This document shows, one piece after another, positions 47,920-56,614 of a stretch of DNA of 64,000 nt. The stretch spans positions 1 to 64,000 of the forward strand of contig JAEUPB010000085.1 in assembly GCA_016789955.1 (NCBI GenBank). The letters are read 5' to 3'. How positions within the stretch are numbered: position 1 is the first letter of the stretch; each line of letters opens with the position of its first letter. This stretch comes from Rubrivivax sp. (GTDB lineage Bacteria; Pseudomonadota; Gammaproteobacteria; Burkholderiales; Burkholderiaceae_C). The notes below the pieces were generated by a model that was not told where the DNA came from, ran no database searches, and saw nothing but the letters and a program-made list of their open reading frames with translations. The position numbers were made by a program, and so were the translations under genes.

Positions 47920-48549
47920 ATGGGCAGCAAGGCCAAGATCCTCGTCGTCGATGACGACCGCCTCGTGCTGGCGACCGTGACGCACGGCCTCGCGCAGGCC
48001 GGCTACGAGGTGATCGACGCCGACAACGGCGACGACGCCATCCTGCTTGCGCGCCAGCAGCGCCCCGACCTGGCGCTGCTGGACATCCGCATGGAAGGCA
48101 AGACCGGCTTCGACGTGGCCGCCTACCTGCGCGATGCGTCGCGCGTGCCCTTCATGTTCCTGTCGGCGTTCTCGGACGCCGACACGGTGGCCCAGGCCGA
48201 TGCGCTGGGGGCGGTGGGCTACCTGGTCAAGCCGGTGGACGTGGCGCAGCTCGTGCCGGAGGTGGACGCGGTGCTCGAGCGCGTGCGCCGTGGCGCCGGT
48301 CGCACCGCGGCACCGACCGCGCCGGCGGCTTCCGCGACTCCTGCCGCCCCTTCCGCACCGGTCGCTGCGCCGCCGGTTGCGGGCGATGACCCCGTACCGC
48401 TGGCCATCGGCGTGTTGATGCACCGCCACTCGCTGAGCCGCGTCGACGCCGCCGCGCGGCTGCAGCGCATGGCGGCGGAGCAGGGCCTGCCGATGGCGTC
48501 CCAGGCCGAGCGGCTGCTGGCCGCGATCGAGGAACTGTCCCGCAGCTGA
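47920..48549 (+). CDS. Response regulator with ANTAR RNA-binding output domain
   Basis: A 209-residue protein: receiver domain (about 1-120; VVDDDRLVL, phosphoacceptor Asp in LALLDIRMEGKTGF, Lys in YLVKPV), an Ala/Pro linker (about 128-150), and a C-terminal three-helix ANTAR domain (AIGVLMHRHSLSRVDAAARLQRMA). ANTAR proteins bind nascent RNA and prevent termination. ATG 47920 is chosen; GTG 47905 overlapping the kinase stop is an alternative. It pairs with the HisKA_2 kinase upstream, a known combination. Confidence 0.88.
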   Translation: MGSKAKILVVDDDRLVLATVTHGLAQAGYEVIDADNGDDAILLARQQRPDLALLDIRMEGKTGFDVAAYLRDASRVPFMFLSAFSDADTVAQADALGAVGYLVKPVDVAQLVPEVDAVLERVRRGAGRTAAPTAPAASATPAAPSAPVAAPPVAGDDPVPLAIGVLMHRHSLSRVDAAARLQRMAAEQGLPMASQAERLLAAIEELSRS

Positions 48550-48567
48550 ACCGCGGAACGCCCGCGC

Positions 48568-49743
48568 TCAATCGCGCAGCGTGAAGTAGAACGCCGCCCC
48601 GCGCCCCGGTTCGGCTTCGGCCCAGATGCGCCCGCCGTGGCGCGCCACGATGCGCTTGACCGACGCCAGGCCGACGCCGGTGCCCGGGAACTCGCTGGCG
48701 CTGTGCAGGCGCTGGAACAGCCCGAACAGGCGATCGACCGAGCGCATGTCGAAACCGGCGCCGTTGTCGCGTACCACGTAGGTGGTGCGCCCGTCGACGA
48801 TCTCGCGACCGAAGCGCACCTGCGGCTCGGCCTGCCGCTGCGTGTACTTCCAGGCGTTGCCGAGCAGGTTCTCGAGCACCTGGCGCAGCAGCGTCGGATC
48901 CCCCTGCACGCGCAGCCCGGGCTCGATCTCGATCGTGATCTGTCGCTCGGGCGCACCGCGCCGCAGCTCGTCGACCACGTAGCCCGCGAGCTGCGTCAGG
49001 TCGACCGCCTGGCGCTGCAGCGGCTGCGTGGCCAGGCGCGCCATCGCCAGCAGCGCGTCGATCATCTGGTTCATCCGCGCGGCCGCGGCCAGAACGCGGT
49101 CGAGGTGGTCGTTGCCGATGCGGTCGAGCGAGCCGCCGTAGTCCTCTTTCACGATGCGGGCGAAGCCTTCCACCACGCGCACCGGGGCGCGCAGGTCGTG
49201 CGACAGCGTGTAACTGAACGACAGCGCGTCCTCGTTCGTCGCGGAGGTGTGGTGGTGGAGTTCGGACGCGGGGCGCACGACGCCCACATAGCCGACGAAG
49301 CTGCCGTCGGAGGCTGTCACGGCGGTGGCGGCCAGCTCGTGCTGCGGCGTGCCGCCGAGCCCGGCCACCAGCACCGGCAGCCGATCGATCGCTGCGCGGG
49401 TGTCCAGCAACCCGGCGATCCCCGGGGGCTCCGCGCCTTGCGCGTCGGCGAGCAGGCTCGTCAGCGACGTGCCCAGCCAGGCTGCGGCGGCCGGCGGGAG
49501 ATCGCCTTCGAGCTGCCGCACGACGAGTTGCGCATCGGTGCGCCAGCTCCATCCGCCCCGGCCGCGGGCCAGGCGGCGATACAGCGCGGCGTCGTCGCGC
49601 GCCTGCCGCAGCGGGTCCTGCTGCCGGCGCTGTTCGCGTGCCCGTGCGGCACGCGCCGCGCTCCAGGCCACCAGCAGCAAGGCGAGTGCGGAGCCCACGC
49701 CGAAGGCCGTCCCCCACATCGCGTCGCCACCCGTCCCCGGCAT
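48568..49743 (-). CDS. PAS-domain sensor histidine kinase
   Basis: A kinase of about 391 residues. One N-terminal membrane helix (GVGSALALLLVAW), a PAS-like region (about 55-150), a HisKA domain with SYTLSHDLRAPVRVVEGFA, and a HATPase domain with NLLGNAWKYT, RDNGAGFDM and GTGVGLASVKRIVARHGG. All catalytic boxes are intact. Several Met codons (49764, 49743, 49719) are possible starts; the longer open frame is antisense shadow. It is convergent with the ANTAR regulator and divergent from the Hpt gene; no adjacent regulator shares its strand. Confidence 0.88.
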   Translation of the reverse strand: MPGTGGDAMWGTAFGVGSALALLLVAWSAARAARAREQRRQQDPLRQARDDAALYRRLARGRGGWSWRTDAQLVVRQLEGDLPPAAAAWLGTSLTSLLADAQGAEPPGIAGLLDTRAAIDRLPVLVAGLGGTPQHELAATAVTASDGSFVGYVGVVRPASELHHHTSATNEDALSFSYTLSHDLRAPVRVVEGFARIVKEDYGGSLDRIGNDHLDRVLAAAARMNQMIDALLAMARLATQPLQRQAVDLTQLAGYVVDELRRGAPERQITIEIEPGLRVQGDPTLLRQVLENLLGNAWKYTQRQAEPQVRFGREIVDGRTTYVVRDNGAGFDMRSVDRLFGLFQRLHSASEFPGTGVGLASVKRIVARHGGRIWAEAEPGRGAAFYFTLRD

Positions 49744-49775
49744 CGAGTCATTGTAGGGACGCATACCCGACACAT

Positions 49776-49791
49776 CGTGAGACAGATCACA
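49776..49791. promoter_or_regulatory. CRP/Vfr-like site in the divergent kinase-Hpt region
   Basis: CGTGAGACAGATCACA matches the TGTGA-N6-TCACA consensus at nine of ten positions. It lies 33 bases before the kinase gene's chosen start and about 150 bases before the Hpt gene. A CRP-family regulator is inferred from the motif alone. Confidence 0.45.
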
Positions 49792-49885
49792 CCCGGTGAC
49801 ACTGCACGTTTCGGGCTCGTCACCCGCGGCGAACGATCGGAAACCTTGACCTAACATCGGCACGCGTCGAGGGGTCCGCGTACCC

Positions 49886-49912
49886 TCCAGAAGCTCGTCC
49901 CGCGGCCGAAAA
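49886..49912 (+). promoter_or_regulatory. Sigma-28-like promoter of the Hpt/GGDEF-EAL operon
   Basis: TCCA (49886-49889) and GCCGAAAA (49905-49912) are 15 bases apart, with seven of eight matches in the -10. Initiation near 49919 would precede the Hpt ATG by 20 bases. It is weaker than the motA and cheY promoters but has the same layout. Confidence 0.5.
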
Positions 49913-49938
49913 CCGGTAGATCCTTGCAGCACCCGGAC

Positions 49939-50322
49939 ATGAACGCCCCCAGCCCGAACGGTCCCGTCGGCGAGTCGCCCCTGGACGCTGCGGCGCTGGC
50001 ACGCCTGCATGAGCTCGACCCAGGCGGCAAGACCGGCATCGTCGCCCGCGTGCTCAAGACCTACGAGCAGTCGCTGGCGAGCACGTTGCAGAACCTGCAG
50101 GCCGCCCAGGCACGGGGCGACACCACCGAGGTGCGCCGGCTCGCCCACACGCTGAAGTCCTCCTCGGCGAGCATCGGGGCGCTCGACCTGTCTGCCGACT
50201 GCGCCGAGGTCGAGGCGCTGGCGCGCGACCGGCACGTAGCCGAGTTGCCGGCGGCACTGGCGCGTCTCGACCGCGACGGCATCGGCACGCTGGCGGCGGT
50301 GCGGCGCCTGCTGCCCCGCTGA
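49939..50322 (+). CDS. Hpt (histidine phosphotransfer) domain protein
   Basis: A 127-residue protein formed by one four-helix Hpt domain with the phosphorylation site RLAHTLKSSSASIGA (His near 72). It has no kinase domain and should pass phosphate between a sensor kinase and a receiver, probably the receiver-GGDEF-EAL protein encoded 19 bases downstream. ATG 49939 is preferred to a TTG at 49924. Confidence 0.9.
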   Translation: MNAPSPNGPVGESPLDAAALARLHELDPGGKTGIVARVLKTYEQSLASTLQNLQAAQARGDTTEVRRLAHTLKSSSASIGALDLSADCAEVEALARDRHVAELPAALARLDRDGIGTLAAVRRLLPR

Positions 50323-50341
50323 TGCCGGCTCCGGGGCTCCC

Positions 50342-52597
50342 ATGACGCAGGCCGCGGCCCTCCCCGACGGACCCGGGCGCCTCGCCGATGGCGCTGCGCC
50401 GGATGCGGTCCCGCGCATCCTTCTCGTCGACGACGACGAGGTCAACCTGCTGCTCACCGCGCTGGCATTGCGCGAGCGCGGTTTCGACATCGTCGAGGCG
50501 AGCAGCGGCGAGCAGGCGCTGGAACACCTGTCGGGGTGGACGCCCGACGTGATCGTGCTCGACGCGATGATGCCGGGCCTCGACGGCTTCGCCACCTGCC
50601 AGCGCATCCGCGAGATGCCGGGCTTCGAGAACGTCCCGATCCTGATGCTGACCGGCCTCGACGACGATGCGTCGATCGCCCACGCCTACGAGGTCGGCGC
50701 CACCGACTTCTTCGTCAAGGCCACGCAATGGAGCCTGCTGGCCGGGCGCCTGCGCTACCTGCTGCGCTCTTCGCGCACGCGCATCGAATTGGCGGCCAGC
50801 AAGAGCAAGCTGGCGCGCGCGCAGGACCTGGCCCGCATGGGCAGCTTCGAGTGGCTGCGGCATCAGCGGCATCTCGCGCTCTCGGTGGAAGGGCTGCGCG
50901 TGTTCGGCCACGGCCTGCCCGAGCGGCCCGGCCTGCGCACGCTGCTGCGGCTGGTGGAGCCCGAGTCGCGCGGGCCGCTGGTGCGGCTGCTGCGCGACAC
51001 CTCGCGACACAGTTCGGTGCTGGCCACCGACGTGCCGCTGCACCTGCTCGACGGGCGCCAGCGCATCATCCACGTCGAGGCCGAACCCGAGTTCAACGAG
51101 CAGGGCCAGGCCGTCGGCTACACCGGCATCGTCCAGGACGTGACCGACCGCCGCATGGCGGAAGACAAGATCCGCCACCTGGCGAACTTCGACGCGCTCA
51201 CCGGGCTGCCGAACCGGCGCCAGTTGATCTGGCGCGCAGAGCGCGCCGTCGAGCATGCACGCCGCCTCGGCCATCCGTTCGCGCTGCTGCTGATCGACCT
51301 GGACCGCTTCAAGATCATCAACGACACGCTCGGCCACTCCGCCGGCGACGAACTGCTGATGGAGGTGGCCCACCGCCTGCGCGGCTGCGTGCGCCACAGC
51401 GAGCAGGCACTGGACAACGCGTACGACCCGAGCAACCCGCGGGCGCATCGGTCCCTCGAAGCGGTGGGCCGGCTGGGCGGGGACGAGTTCGTCGCGCTGC
51501 TGCCCGAGGTCACCGACGAGCACGATGCCGAGCAGGTGGCGCATCGCATCCTCGAGGAGATGCGCGCGCCGATCTTCGTCGGCGGCCAGGAGTGCTTCGT
51601 GACGGCCAGCGTCGGCGTGGCGATGTACCCGCGCGACGGCGCCACCGTGGCCGACCTGATGCGCAACTCCGACGTCGCGATGTACGCGGCCAAGGGGCAG
51701 GGCAAGAACTCGGCGGCGATCTACGGGCCGCAGCTCGCCGGCCGCGGGCGCGAGAAGCTCGAGCTCGAGAGCGCGCTGCACAAGGCCATCGAGCGCAACG
51801 AACTGGTGCTGCACTACCAGCCCAAGATCGACGTGCGCAGTGCGCGCATGGTCGGCGCCGAGGCGCTGATGCGCTGGCAGCGGGCCGACCGCCTGGTGCC
51901 ACCGGGCGAGTTCATCTCGCTGGCCGAGGAGACGGGCCTCATCGTGCCGATGTCCGAGTGGGCGCTGCACGAGGCCGCCCACCAGGCGCGGTTGTGGCAG
52001 CAGAAGCTCGGCTTCTCGGAGTCGATCGCGGTGAACCTGCCGAGCCGGCTCTTCGAGCGCAGCGACCTGATCGAGAGCATCCACCAGGCCGTCACCAGCC
52101 AGGGCGTGCCGCACCGCGTGGTGATGCTCGAGATCACCGAAGACAACCTGATGAAGGACCTGCAGAACGTCATCCCGGCGCTGCACCGTCTCAACGAGAT
52201 CGGCGTGGAGATCGCGATCGACGACTTCGGCACCGGCTACTCGTCGCTCGCCTACCTCACCACGCTGCCGATCTCCGAGCTGAAGATCGACCGCAGCTTC
52301 GTCCGCGATCTCGGCGTCACGCCGCAGAGCGCGGCGGTGGTCACGGCCATCATCGCGCTGTCGCGCTCGCTCGGCCTGCGCGTCATCGCCGAAGGCGTGG
52401 AGACGCTACGGCAGATGGAGGTGCTCAACCGCCTGGGCTGCAGCGCCATGCAGGGCTACCTGTTCAGCCGCCCGGTGCCACCCCGGCAACTCGAGGAATG
52501 GCTGCTGTCCACCGTGCAGCAGCGCAGCGCCTCGTGGATGGTGCCGGCCCACATGTCCGACATCGACCCCGAACCGGTCCGCATGCGGCGGCCGTGA
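50342..52597 (+). CDS. Receiver-GGDEF-EAL cyclic-di-GMP signalling protein
   Basis: A 751-residue protein: receiver domain (about 20-145; LVDDDEVNLL, Asp in VIVLDAMMPGLDG, Lys in FFVKAT), a PAS-like linker (about 160-275), a GGDEF domain (about 285-470) with intact GRLGGDEFVALL, and an EAL domain (about 480-740) with GAEALMRWQ, EITEDNL, IDDFGTGYSSLAYL and EGVET. Both catalytic signatures look complete, so it may make and degrade c-di-GMP, with phosphorylation of the receiver as the switch. It lies between the Hpt gene and a second diguanylate cyclase gene. Confidence 0.95.
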   Translation: MTQAAALPDGPGRLADGAAPDAVPRILLVDDDEVNLLLTALALRERGFDIVEASSGEQALEHLSGWTPDVIVLDAMMPGLDGFATCQRIREMPGFENVPILMLTGLDDDASIAHAYEVGATDFFVKATQWSLLAGRLRYLLRSSRTRIELAASKSKLARAQDLARMGSFEWLRHQRHLALSVEGLRVFGHGLPERPGLRTLLRLVEPESRGPLVRLLRDTSRHSSVLATDVPLHLLDGRQRIIHVEAEPEFNEQGQAVGYTGIVQDVTDRRMAEDKIRHLANFDALTGLPNRRQLIWRAERAVEHARRLGHPFALLLIDLDRFKIINDTLGHSAGDELLMEVAHRLRGCVRHSEQALDNAYDPSNPRAHRSLEAVGRLGGDEFVALLPEVTDEHDAEQVAHRILEEMRAPIFVGGQECFVTASVGVAMYPRDGATVADLMRNSDVAMYAAKGQGKNSAAIYGPQLAGRGREKLELESALHKAIERNELVLHYQPKIDVRSARMVGAEALMRWQRADRLVPPGEFISLAEETGLIVPMSEWALHEAAHQARLWQQKLGFSESIAVNLPSRLFERSDLIESIHQAVTSQGVPHRVVMLEITEDNLMKDLQNVIPALHRLNEIGVEIAIDDFGTGYSSLAYLTTLPISELKIDRSFVRDLGVTPQSAAVVTAIIALSRSLGLRVIAEGVETLRQMEVLNRLGCSAMQGYLFSRPVPPRQLEEWLLSTVQQRSASWMVPAHMSDIDPEPVRMRRP

Positions 52598-52607
52598 AGA
52601 GAATCCG

Positions 52608-54392
52608 ATGAACACCGTCACCGACGTCGCCCCGGCCCAGCTGGCCAAGGCAGCCCTGCGGCGGCTCGCGCTGGCCAAGCTCGAGCCCACCCCCGAGAAC
52701 TACGCCCGGGCCTATGCCGAGGAGGCCGGCGCGGCCGCCTCCTGGTTGCCCGAGCGGCTGCGCCCGATGCTCGAGAAGGTCGCCGGGCTCTCCGGCGACG
52801 ACGCGTCGGCCACCGCCTTCGTCCAGAGCGCGATGGCCGGCCGCTGGGACGCCGCACGCCAGGCGCTCGGCGGGTTGGAGAACTCCCAGCGCAGCTTCGC
52901 CGAATCGTGGAGCGACCTGCTGGAACGCCTGCTGCGCGCATCCGACCAGGCGTCCCGTCAATGGACCCCGGCGCGCCGGCGCGACAGCCTGCAGCGGGTG
53001 CTGGCCGGCAGCCGCAGCGACCTGCGCCGGCTGTCGCAGCGGCTGCAGGGCCTCATGAGCGCTTGGGAAAGCGACCAAGCGGCCGATGACCAGCCGCTGG
53101 TCGACGACCTCGGCGAAGGCGACGCGCGCGCCGTGGCGCCCGGACCGGAGGCGCACGAGGTGCCGGCGGCACGCCGATCGGCCGACGCCAGCGCCGCGTG
53201 GGGCGGCGTCGTCGACGAACTGCGCTCGACCGTCGACGTGGCGATGCCCGCCGACGACCGCCGCGCCCGCGAGCTGGCCGACGAGCTGGCGGCGCTGGCC
53301 CGGCGCATCGCCGGCGAGGGCGCGCAGCCGGCGCTGGTGCAGGCGGTGGCCTCGGCCTGCGAGCAGGCGCGCAAGCTGCTGCAGCACCGGCACCGGCTGG
53401 TCGACGATCTGGCCGCGCTGTGCCGCGAGCTCGGAGCGAGCCTCACCGACGTGGCCGAAGACGAGAGCTGGGCGCGCGGCCAGGCCCAGGCGCTGCAGGC
53501 GCGCCTGGCCGAAGGCGTGCAGGCGCGCAGCGTGCGCGCGGCCGCCACGCTGCTGGAAGACATGCGGCGCGAGCAGCAGCGCCTGAAGCTCGAGCGCGGC
53601 CAGGCGCGCGACGCGCTGAAGACCCTGGTGCGGCAGATGCTCGAGGAGATCGGGCACCTGGACGACCACACGGACCGCTATGCCCAGTCGCTCGGCCGGC
53701 ATGCCGACGCCGTCGAAGGCGCCGACTCGCTGGCCGCGCTGGCCGGCGTGGTGCGCGAGATGGTGGACGACAGCCGCAGCGTGCAGCAGCTCGTGCGCAG
53801 CACCCGCGAGCGGCTGCAGCAGGAGCACCAGCGGGCCGGCGAGCTCGAGGAGCGGGTGCGCTCGCTCGAAGGCGAGCTGCGCCGCATCTCCGACGAGGCC
53901 ACCACCGACGCGCTGACGCAGGTGGCCAACCGACGCGGCCTGCAGACGATCTTCGATGCCGAGGTGGCCCGCGCTTCCCGCGCCGAGGGTCCCGCTGCCG
54001 CGCTGTCGGTCGGGCTGATCGACATCGACAACTTCAAGAAGCTCAACGACAGCCTCGGCCACGCCGCCGGCGACCAGGCGCTGAAGTCGTTGTCCGCCGC
54101 GGTGAAGCAGCGGCTGCGCCAGGGCGACCATGTGGCGCGCTACGGCGGCGAGGAGTTCGTCATCGTGCTGCCGGCCACCGCGGCCGGCGACGCGCAGGAA
54201 CTGCTCACGCGGCTGCAGCGCAGCCTGAGTTCGAGCCTGTTCATGCACGGCGACCGCGAGGTCTTCGTCACCTTCTCGGCCGGCGTCACCGAGTGGCGCA
54301 CCGGCGAGACGCTGGAAGCCGCCCTCGAACGTGCCGACGAGGCGATGTACGAGGCCAAGCGCACCGGCAAGAACCGCACCTGCCGCGCGTAG
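52608..54392 (+). CDS. Diguanylate cyclase with long helical N-terminal region
   Basis: A 594-residue protein. Residues 1-420 are helical, Ala/Arg/Leu-rich, with coiled-coil stretches (EHQRAGELEERVRSLEGEL) and no membrane helix. The C-terminal GGDEF domain (about 425-590) has the active-site motif YGGEEFVIVLP and an intact inhibitory site RQGD five residues before it. It should synthesise c-di-GMP with product inhibition. It starts 10 bases after the receiver-GGDEF-EAL gene and is cotranscribed with it. Confidence 0.93.
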   Translation: MNTVTDVAPAQLAKAALRRLALAKLEPTPENYARAYAEEAGAAASWLPERLRPMLEKVAGLSGDDASATAFVQSAMAGRWDAARQALGGLENSQRSFAESWSDLLERLLRASDQASRQWTPARRRDSLQRVLAGSRSDLRRLSQRLQGLMSAWESDQAADDQPLVDDLGEGDARAVAPGPEAHEVPAARRSADASAAWGGVVDELRSTVDVAMPADDRRARELADELAALARRIAGEGAQPALVQAVASACEQARKLLQHRHRLVDDLAALCRELGASLTDVAEDESWARGQAQALQARLAEGVQARSVRAAATLLEDMRREQQRLKLERGQARDALKTLVRQMLEEIGHLDDHTDRYAQSLGRHADAVEGADSLAALAGVVREMVDDSRSVQQLVRSTRERLQQEHQRAGELEERVRSLEGELRRISDEATTDALTQVANRRGLQTIFDAEVARASRAEGPAAALSVGLIDIDNFKKLNDSLGHAAGDQALKSLSAAVKQRLRQGDHVARYGGEEFVIVLPATAAGDAQELLTRLQRSLSSSLFMHGDREVFVTFSAGVTEWRTGETLEAALERADEAMYEAKRTGKNRTCRA

Positions 54393-54427
54393 GGGCGGCG
54401 GCCGGGCGCGCACGCGCGGCCGTCGCC

Positions 54428-54454
54428 TCAAGCCGCGCCGCCGCGTGCCGATAG
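54428..54454 (+). promoter_or_regulatory. Sigma-28 promoter before an unknown 187-residue gene
   Basis: TCAA (54428-54431, within CTCAAG) and GCCGATAG (54447-54454) are 15 bases apart; only the last base of the -10 differs from consensus. Initiation near 54461 precedes the ATG at 54498 by 37 bases. Confidence 0.78.
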
Positions 54455-54497
54455 AGCAGGAAGTGGCCGGGCTGTCTGCCGGCCGGAATCACACCCC

Positions 54498-55061
54498 ATG
54501 TTCGACGGCATCAAGCGCGCGGCGCGCGCGTTCTTCGTCGAAGACCTCCGCGTGCGCCGCGACGAGCGCGGGCTGCGCATCGTCTTCGAGAGCGAGTCGG
54601 CCGGCCCGAGCCAGCCGCCGCCGCTGGAACGTGCGCGTCAGGAAGCCGAGCAGCAACGCCTGAAGCAGGTGCACGACATCCGCGCACAGCTCGCCACGTT
54701 GTTCGAGTCGCATCCCGGGCTCGGCGTCAAGGGCTCGCCGATGCACGCGATCGATCGCGCGCTGGCCGCGCAGGGCCTGGCCTTCCTCGACTCGGTGCCG
54801 CTCGCGGTGCTGCGCCCGGCTCTGGAAACCTTCGAGGCAGCCGTTCTCGACTGGACCCCGGCGGGGCTGGCCTACCTGCGTTCGCGCATGGCGGTGGCGT
54901 TGCGCGAGCGCGCGGCGCGCGAGGGCGCCGACGCCGGCGACACCAGCGCACTGCCGGTCGTCAGCGAGGTGGCGGTGGCCGGCATCGCCCGCGACGATGA
55001 TCAGGCCGCGCTGCTCGCGGCCTACGGCGCCGTGGCGCGCACTCCCGGCGACACGCCCTGA
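54498..55061 (+). CDS. Unknown cytoplasmic protein under a sigma-28 promoter
   Basis: A 187-residue protein with no signal peptide or membrane helix and no family I recognise. It begins MFDGIKRAARAFFVEDLRVRRD, is strongly helical from about 40 (RARQEAEQQRLKQVHDIRAQ), and has a conserved-looking centre HPGLGVKGSPMHAIDRALAAQG. The near-perfect sigma-28 promoter is the best clue: the protein is probably made with the late flagellar and chemotaxis genes. It is followed after 28 bases by dppA, which may be cotranscribed. Confidence 0.75.
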   Translation: MFDGIKRAARAFFVEDLRVRRDERGLRIVFESESAGPSQPPPLERARQEAEQQRLKQVHDIRAQLATLFESHPGLGVKGSPMHAIDRALAAQGLAFLDSVPLAVLRPALETFEAAVLDWTPAGLAYLRSRMAVALRERAAREGADAGDTSALPVVSEVAVAGIARDDDQAALLAAYGAVARTPGDTP

Positions 55062-55089
55062 GCGGCCGAGCCGGTGCTACAACCGGCGC

Positions 55090-55893
55090 ATGAAGATCTA
55101 CATCAGCGCCGACATCGAAGGCGTCACCGGCATCACCGACTGGGGCGAGGCGGACAAGAGCCACGCCGACAACGCCGAATTCCGCGAGCGCATGACCGCC
55201 GAGGTGGCCGTCGCCTGCGAGGCGGCCGCTGCGGCCGGGGCCACCGAGATCCTGGTGAAGGATGCCCACTGGACCGGCCGCAACCTGCTCGCCGAGCGGC
55301 TGCCCCGACCGGCGCAGCTGCTGCGCGGCTGGAGCGGGCATCCGTACAGCATGGTGCAAGGGCTGGACCGGAGCTTCGACGCGGCGCTGTTCATCGGCTG
55401 GCACTCCGGCGGGAGCCGGGGCGGCAACCCGCTGGCCCACACGCTCAGCTCGAGCGGCCTCATGGGCATCCGCGTCAACGGTGAGTGGCTCTCGGAGTTC
55501 CGGCTGCATGCCTGGGCGGCCGCGCTGGAAGGGGTGCCGGTGGCCTGCGTCTCGGGCGACGAGGCCCTGTGCGACGAGGTGCGCGCCTTCGACGAGACCA
55601 TCGTCACCACGCCGGTCGCGCGCGGGTTCGGCGCGGCCACGCTCGCCCTCCATCCTGCGGACGCGCGCGATGCCATCCGCGACGGGGTGCGGCGCGCGCT
55701 GCACCGGCCGCTGCGCGCGCGGGCCGCAGTGCTGCCGCCGCACTTCGACGTGCAGGTGGTGCGCAAGGACGCCCGCGACGCGTACCGACGCGCCTTCTAT
55801 CCTGGCGCCCGCTTGGTGGACCCGATGACGGTCGGCTACGAGACCGACGACTGGTTCGAGGTGCTGCGGCTGCTGCAGTTCGTCACCGGCTGA
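55090..55893 (+). CDS. dppA: M55-family D-aminopeptidase (DppA-like)
   Basis: A 267-residue enzyme of the DppA family, zinc-dependent D-aminopeptidases acting on D-Ala-containing peptides. The N-terminal MKIYISADIEGVTGI carries the metal-binding Asp and Glu. ILVKDAHWTGRNL and LFIGWHSGGSRGGNPLAH supply the histidines, and the C-terminal third contains DPMTVGYETDDWFEVLRLL. ATG 55090 is chosen from the family's N terminus; the open frame extends further back inside the preceding gene. It does not lie next to an oligopeptide transporter. Confidence 0.88.
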   Translation: MKIYISADIEGVTGITDWGEADKSHADNAEFRERMTAEVAVACEAAAAAGATEILVKDAHWTGRNLLAERLPRPAQLLRGWSGHPYSMVQGLDRSFDAALFIGWHSGGSRGGNPLAHTLSSSGLMGIRVNGEWLSEFRLHAWAAALEGVPVACVSGDEALCDEVRAFDETIVTTPVARGFGAATLALHPADARDAIRDGVRRALHRPLRARAAVLPPHFDVQVVRKDARDAYRRAFYPGARLVDPMTVGYETDDWFEVLRLLQFVTG

Positions 55894-55926
55894 CGGGCGC
55901 GGGGCCCCGCGTCGCAGGGGCCCGTC
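55892..55926. terminator. Bidirectional hairpin between convergent dppA and Usp genes
   Basis: GACGGGC (55892-55898) pairs with GCCCGTC (55920-55926), with an inner palindrome GCGGGGCCCCGC between them. It sits between two convergent stop codons. There is no T-run, so its strength is doubtful. Confidence 0.4.
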
Positions 55927-56434
55927 AGTGCGGCGAGATGGCCAGCGCCGCCGCGACGGCCGCGGCGAGCGCCGCCGGAACGCCGACCGCCTCCCAGGCA
56001 GGCACCGAGTCCCGTGCCACGAGAACCACCGGCACCGACGTACGCTCGAGCAGGCGGTCGAGCACGACGTCGTCCAGCCAGCGCAGCAGCGCGCGGCGCG
56101 GCTGCGCCACCCACAGGATCTCGCTGCAGCGCAGCTGCCTGGCCGCCTCTGCGATGGCATCGGCCGGATCGCCGACGGCCACGTGCACCTTGTACGGCAC
56201 CGCATGGCCATCGAGCGCCCGGCGCACGGGCTCCATCGCGATCCCGGCACGCTCGGTCCGCCAGTCGTCGCGCGCGGTGCGAGCGGTGTGGCGGGCGATG
56301 CGCGCCGGCAGGGCGGGCTGCACGTTCAGCAGATGCACCTGCATCGACGAGTCGTGCAGGAACCGCGGCAGGACGGCGCGTGTCAGGTGCATGTCGCTGG
56401 GGGCGCCCCGGATCGGTACGAGCACGGTCTTCAT
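55925..56434 (-). CDS. Universal-stress-protein-fold protein without the ATP-binding loop
   Basis: A 169-residue protein with the UspA fold: first strand MKTVLVPIRGAPSD, the acidic-to-helix middle VAVGDPADAIAEAARQLRCSEILWVAQ, and last strand TSVPVVLVARDS. The G-x2-G-x9-G-S/T loop that binds ATP in one Usp class is missing (PRRALLRWLDD instead), so it belongs to the non-ATP-binding type or is divergent. The last 25 residues form an Ala-rich hydrophobic tail. It is transcribed convergently with dppA. Confidence 0.8.
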   Translation of the reverse strand: MKTVLVPIRGAPSDMHLTRAVLPRFLHDSSMQVHLLNVQPALPARIARHTARTARDDWRTERAGIAMEPVRRALDGHAVPYKVHVAVGDPADAIAEAARQLRCSEILWVAQPRRALLRWLDDVVLDRLLERTSVPVVLVARDSVPAWEAVGVPAALAAAVAAALAISPH

Positions 56435-56569
56435 CTCGCTGTCTCCTGCCCGCAGCGCGTACGCCGCAGTGCGTTCGATTCTCCCGACCTTCCGCCCGCA
56501 CGGACGGAATCAGGCCCACACACCGCAGGGATCTTCGTCAGTGGTGTCGCGGATGTCGGGCCCGCGCGC

Positions 56570-56596
56570 TCAAGTCGCTCGAAATGAGGCCGAAAC
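56570..56596 (+). promoter_or_regulatory. Sigma-28-like promoter before a small membrane protein gene
   Basis: TCAA (56570-56573, within CTCAAG) and GCCGAAAC (56589-56596) are 15 bases apart. The -10 has six of eight consensus bases. The predicted start near 56603 lies 12 bases before the first ATG of the small gene. Confidence 0.6.
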
Positions 56597-56614
56597 CGAC
56601 GGCTGACGGACCCG

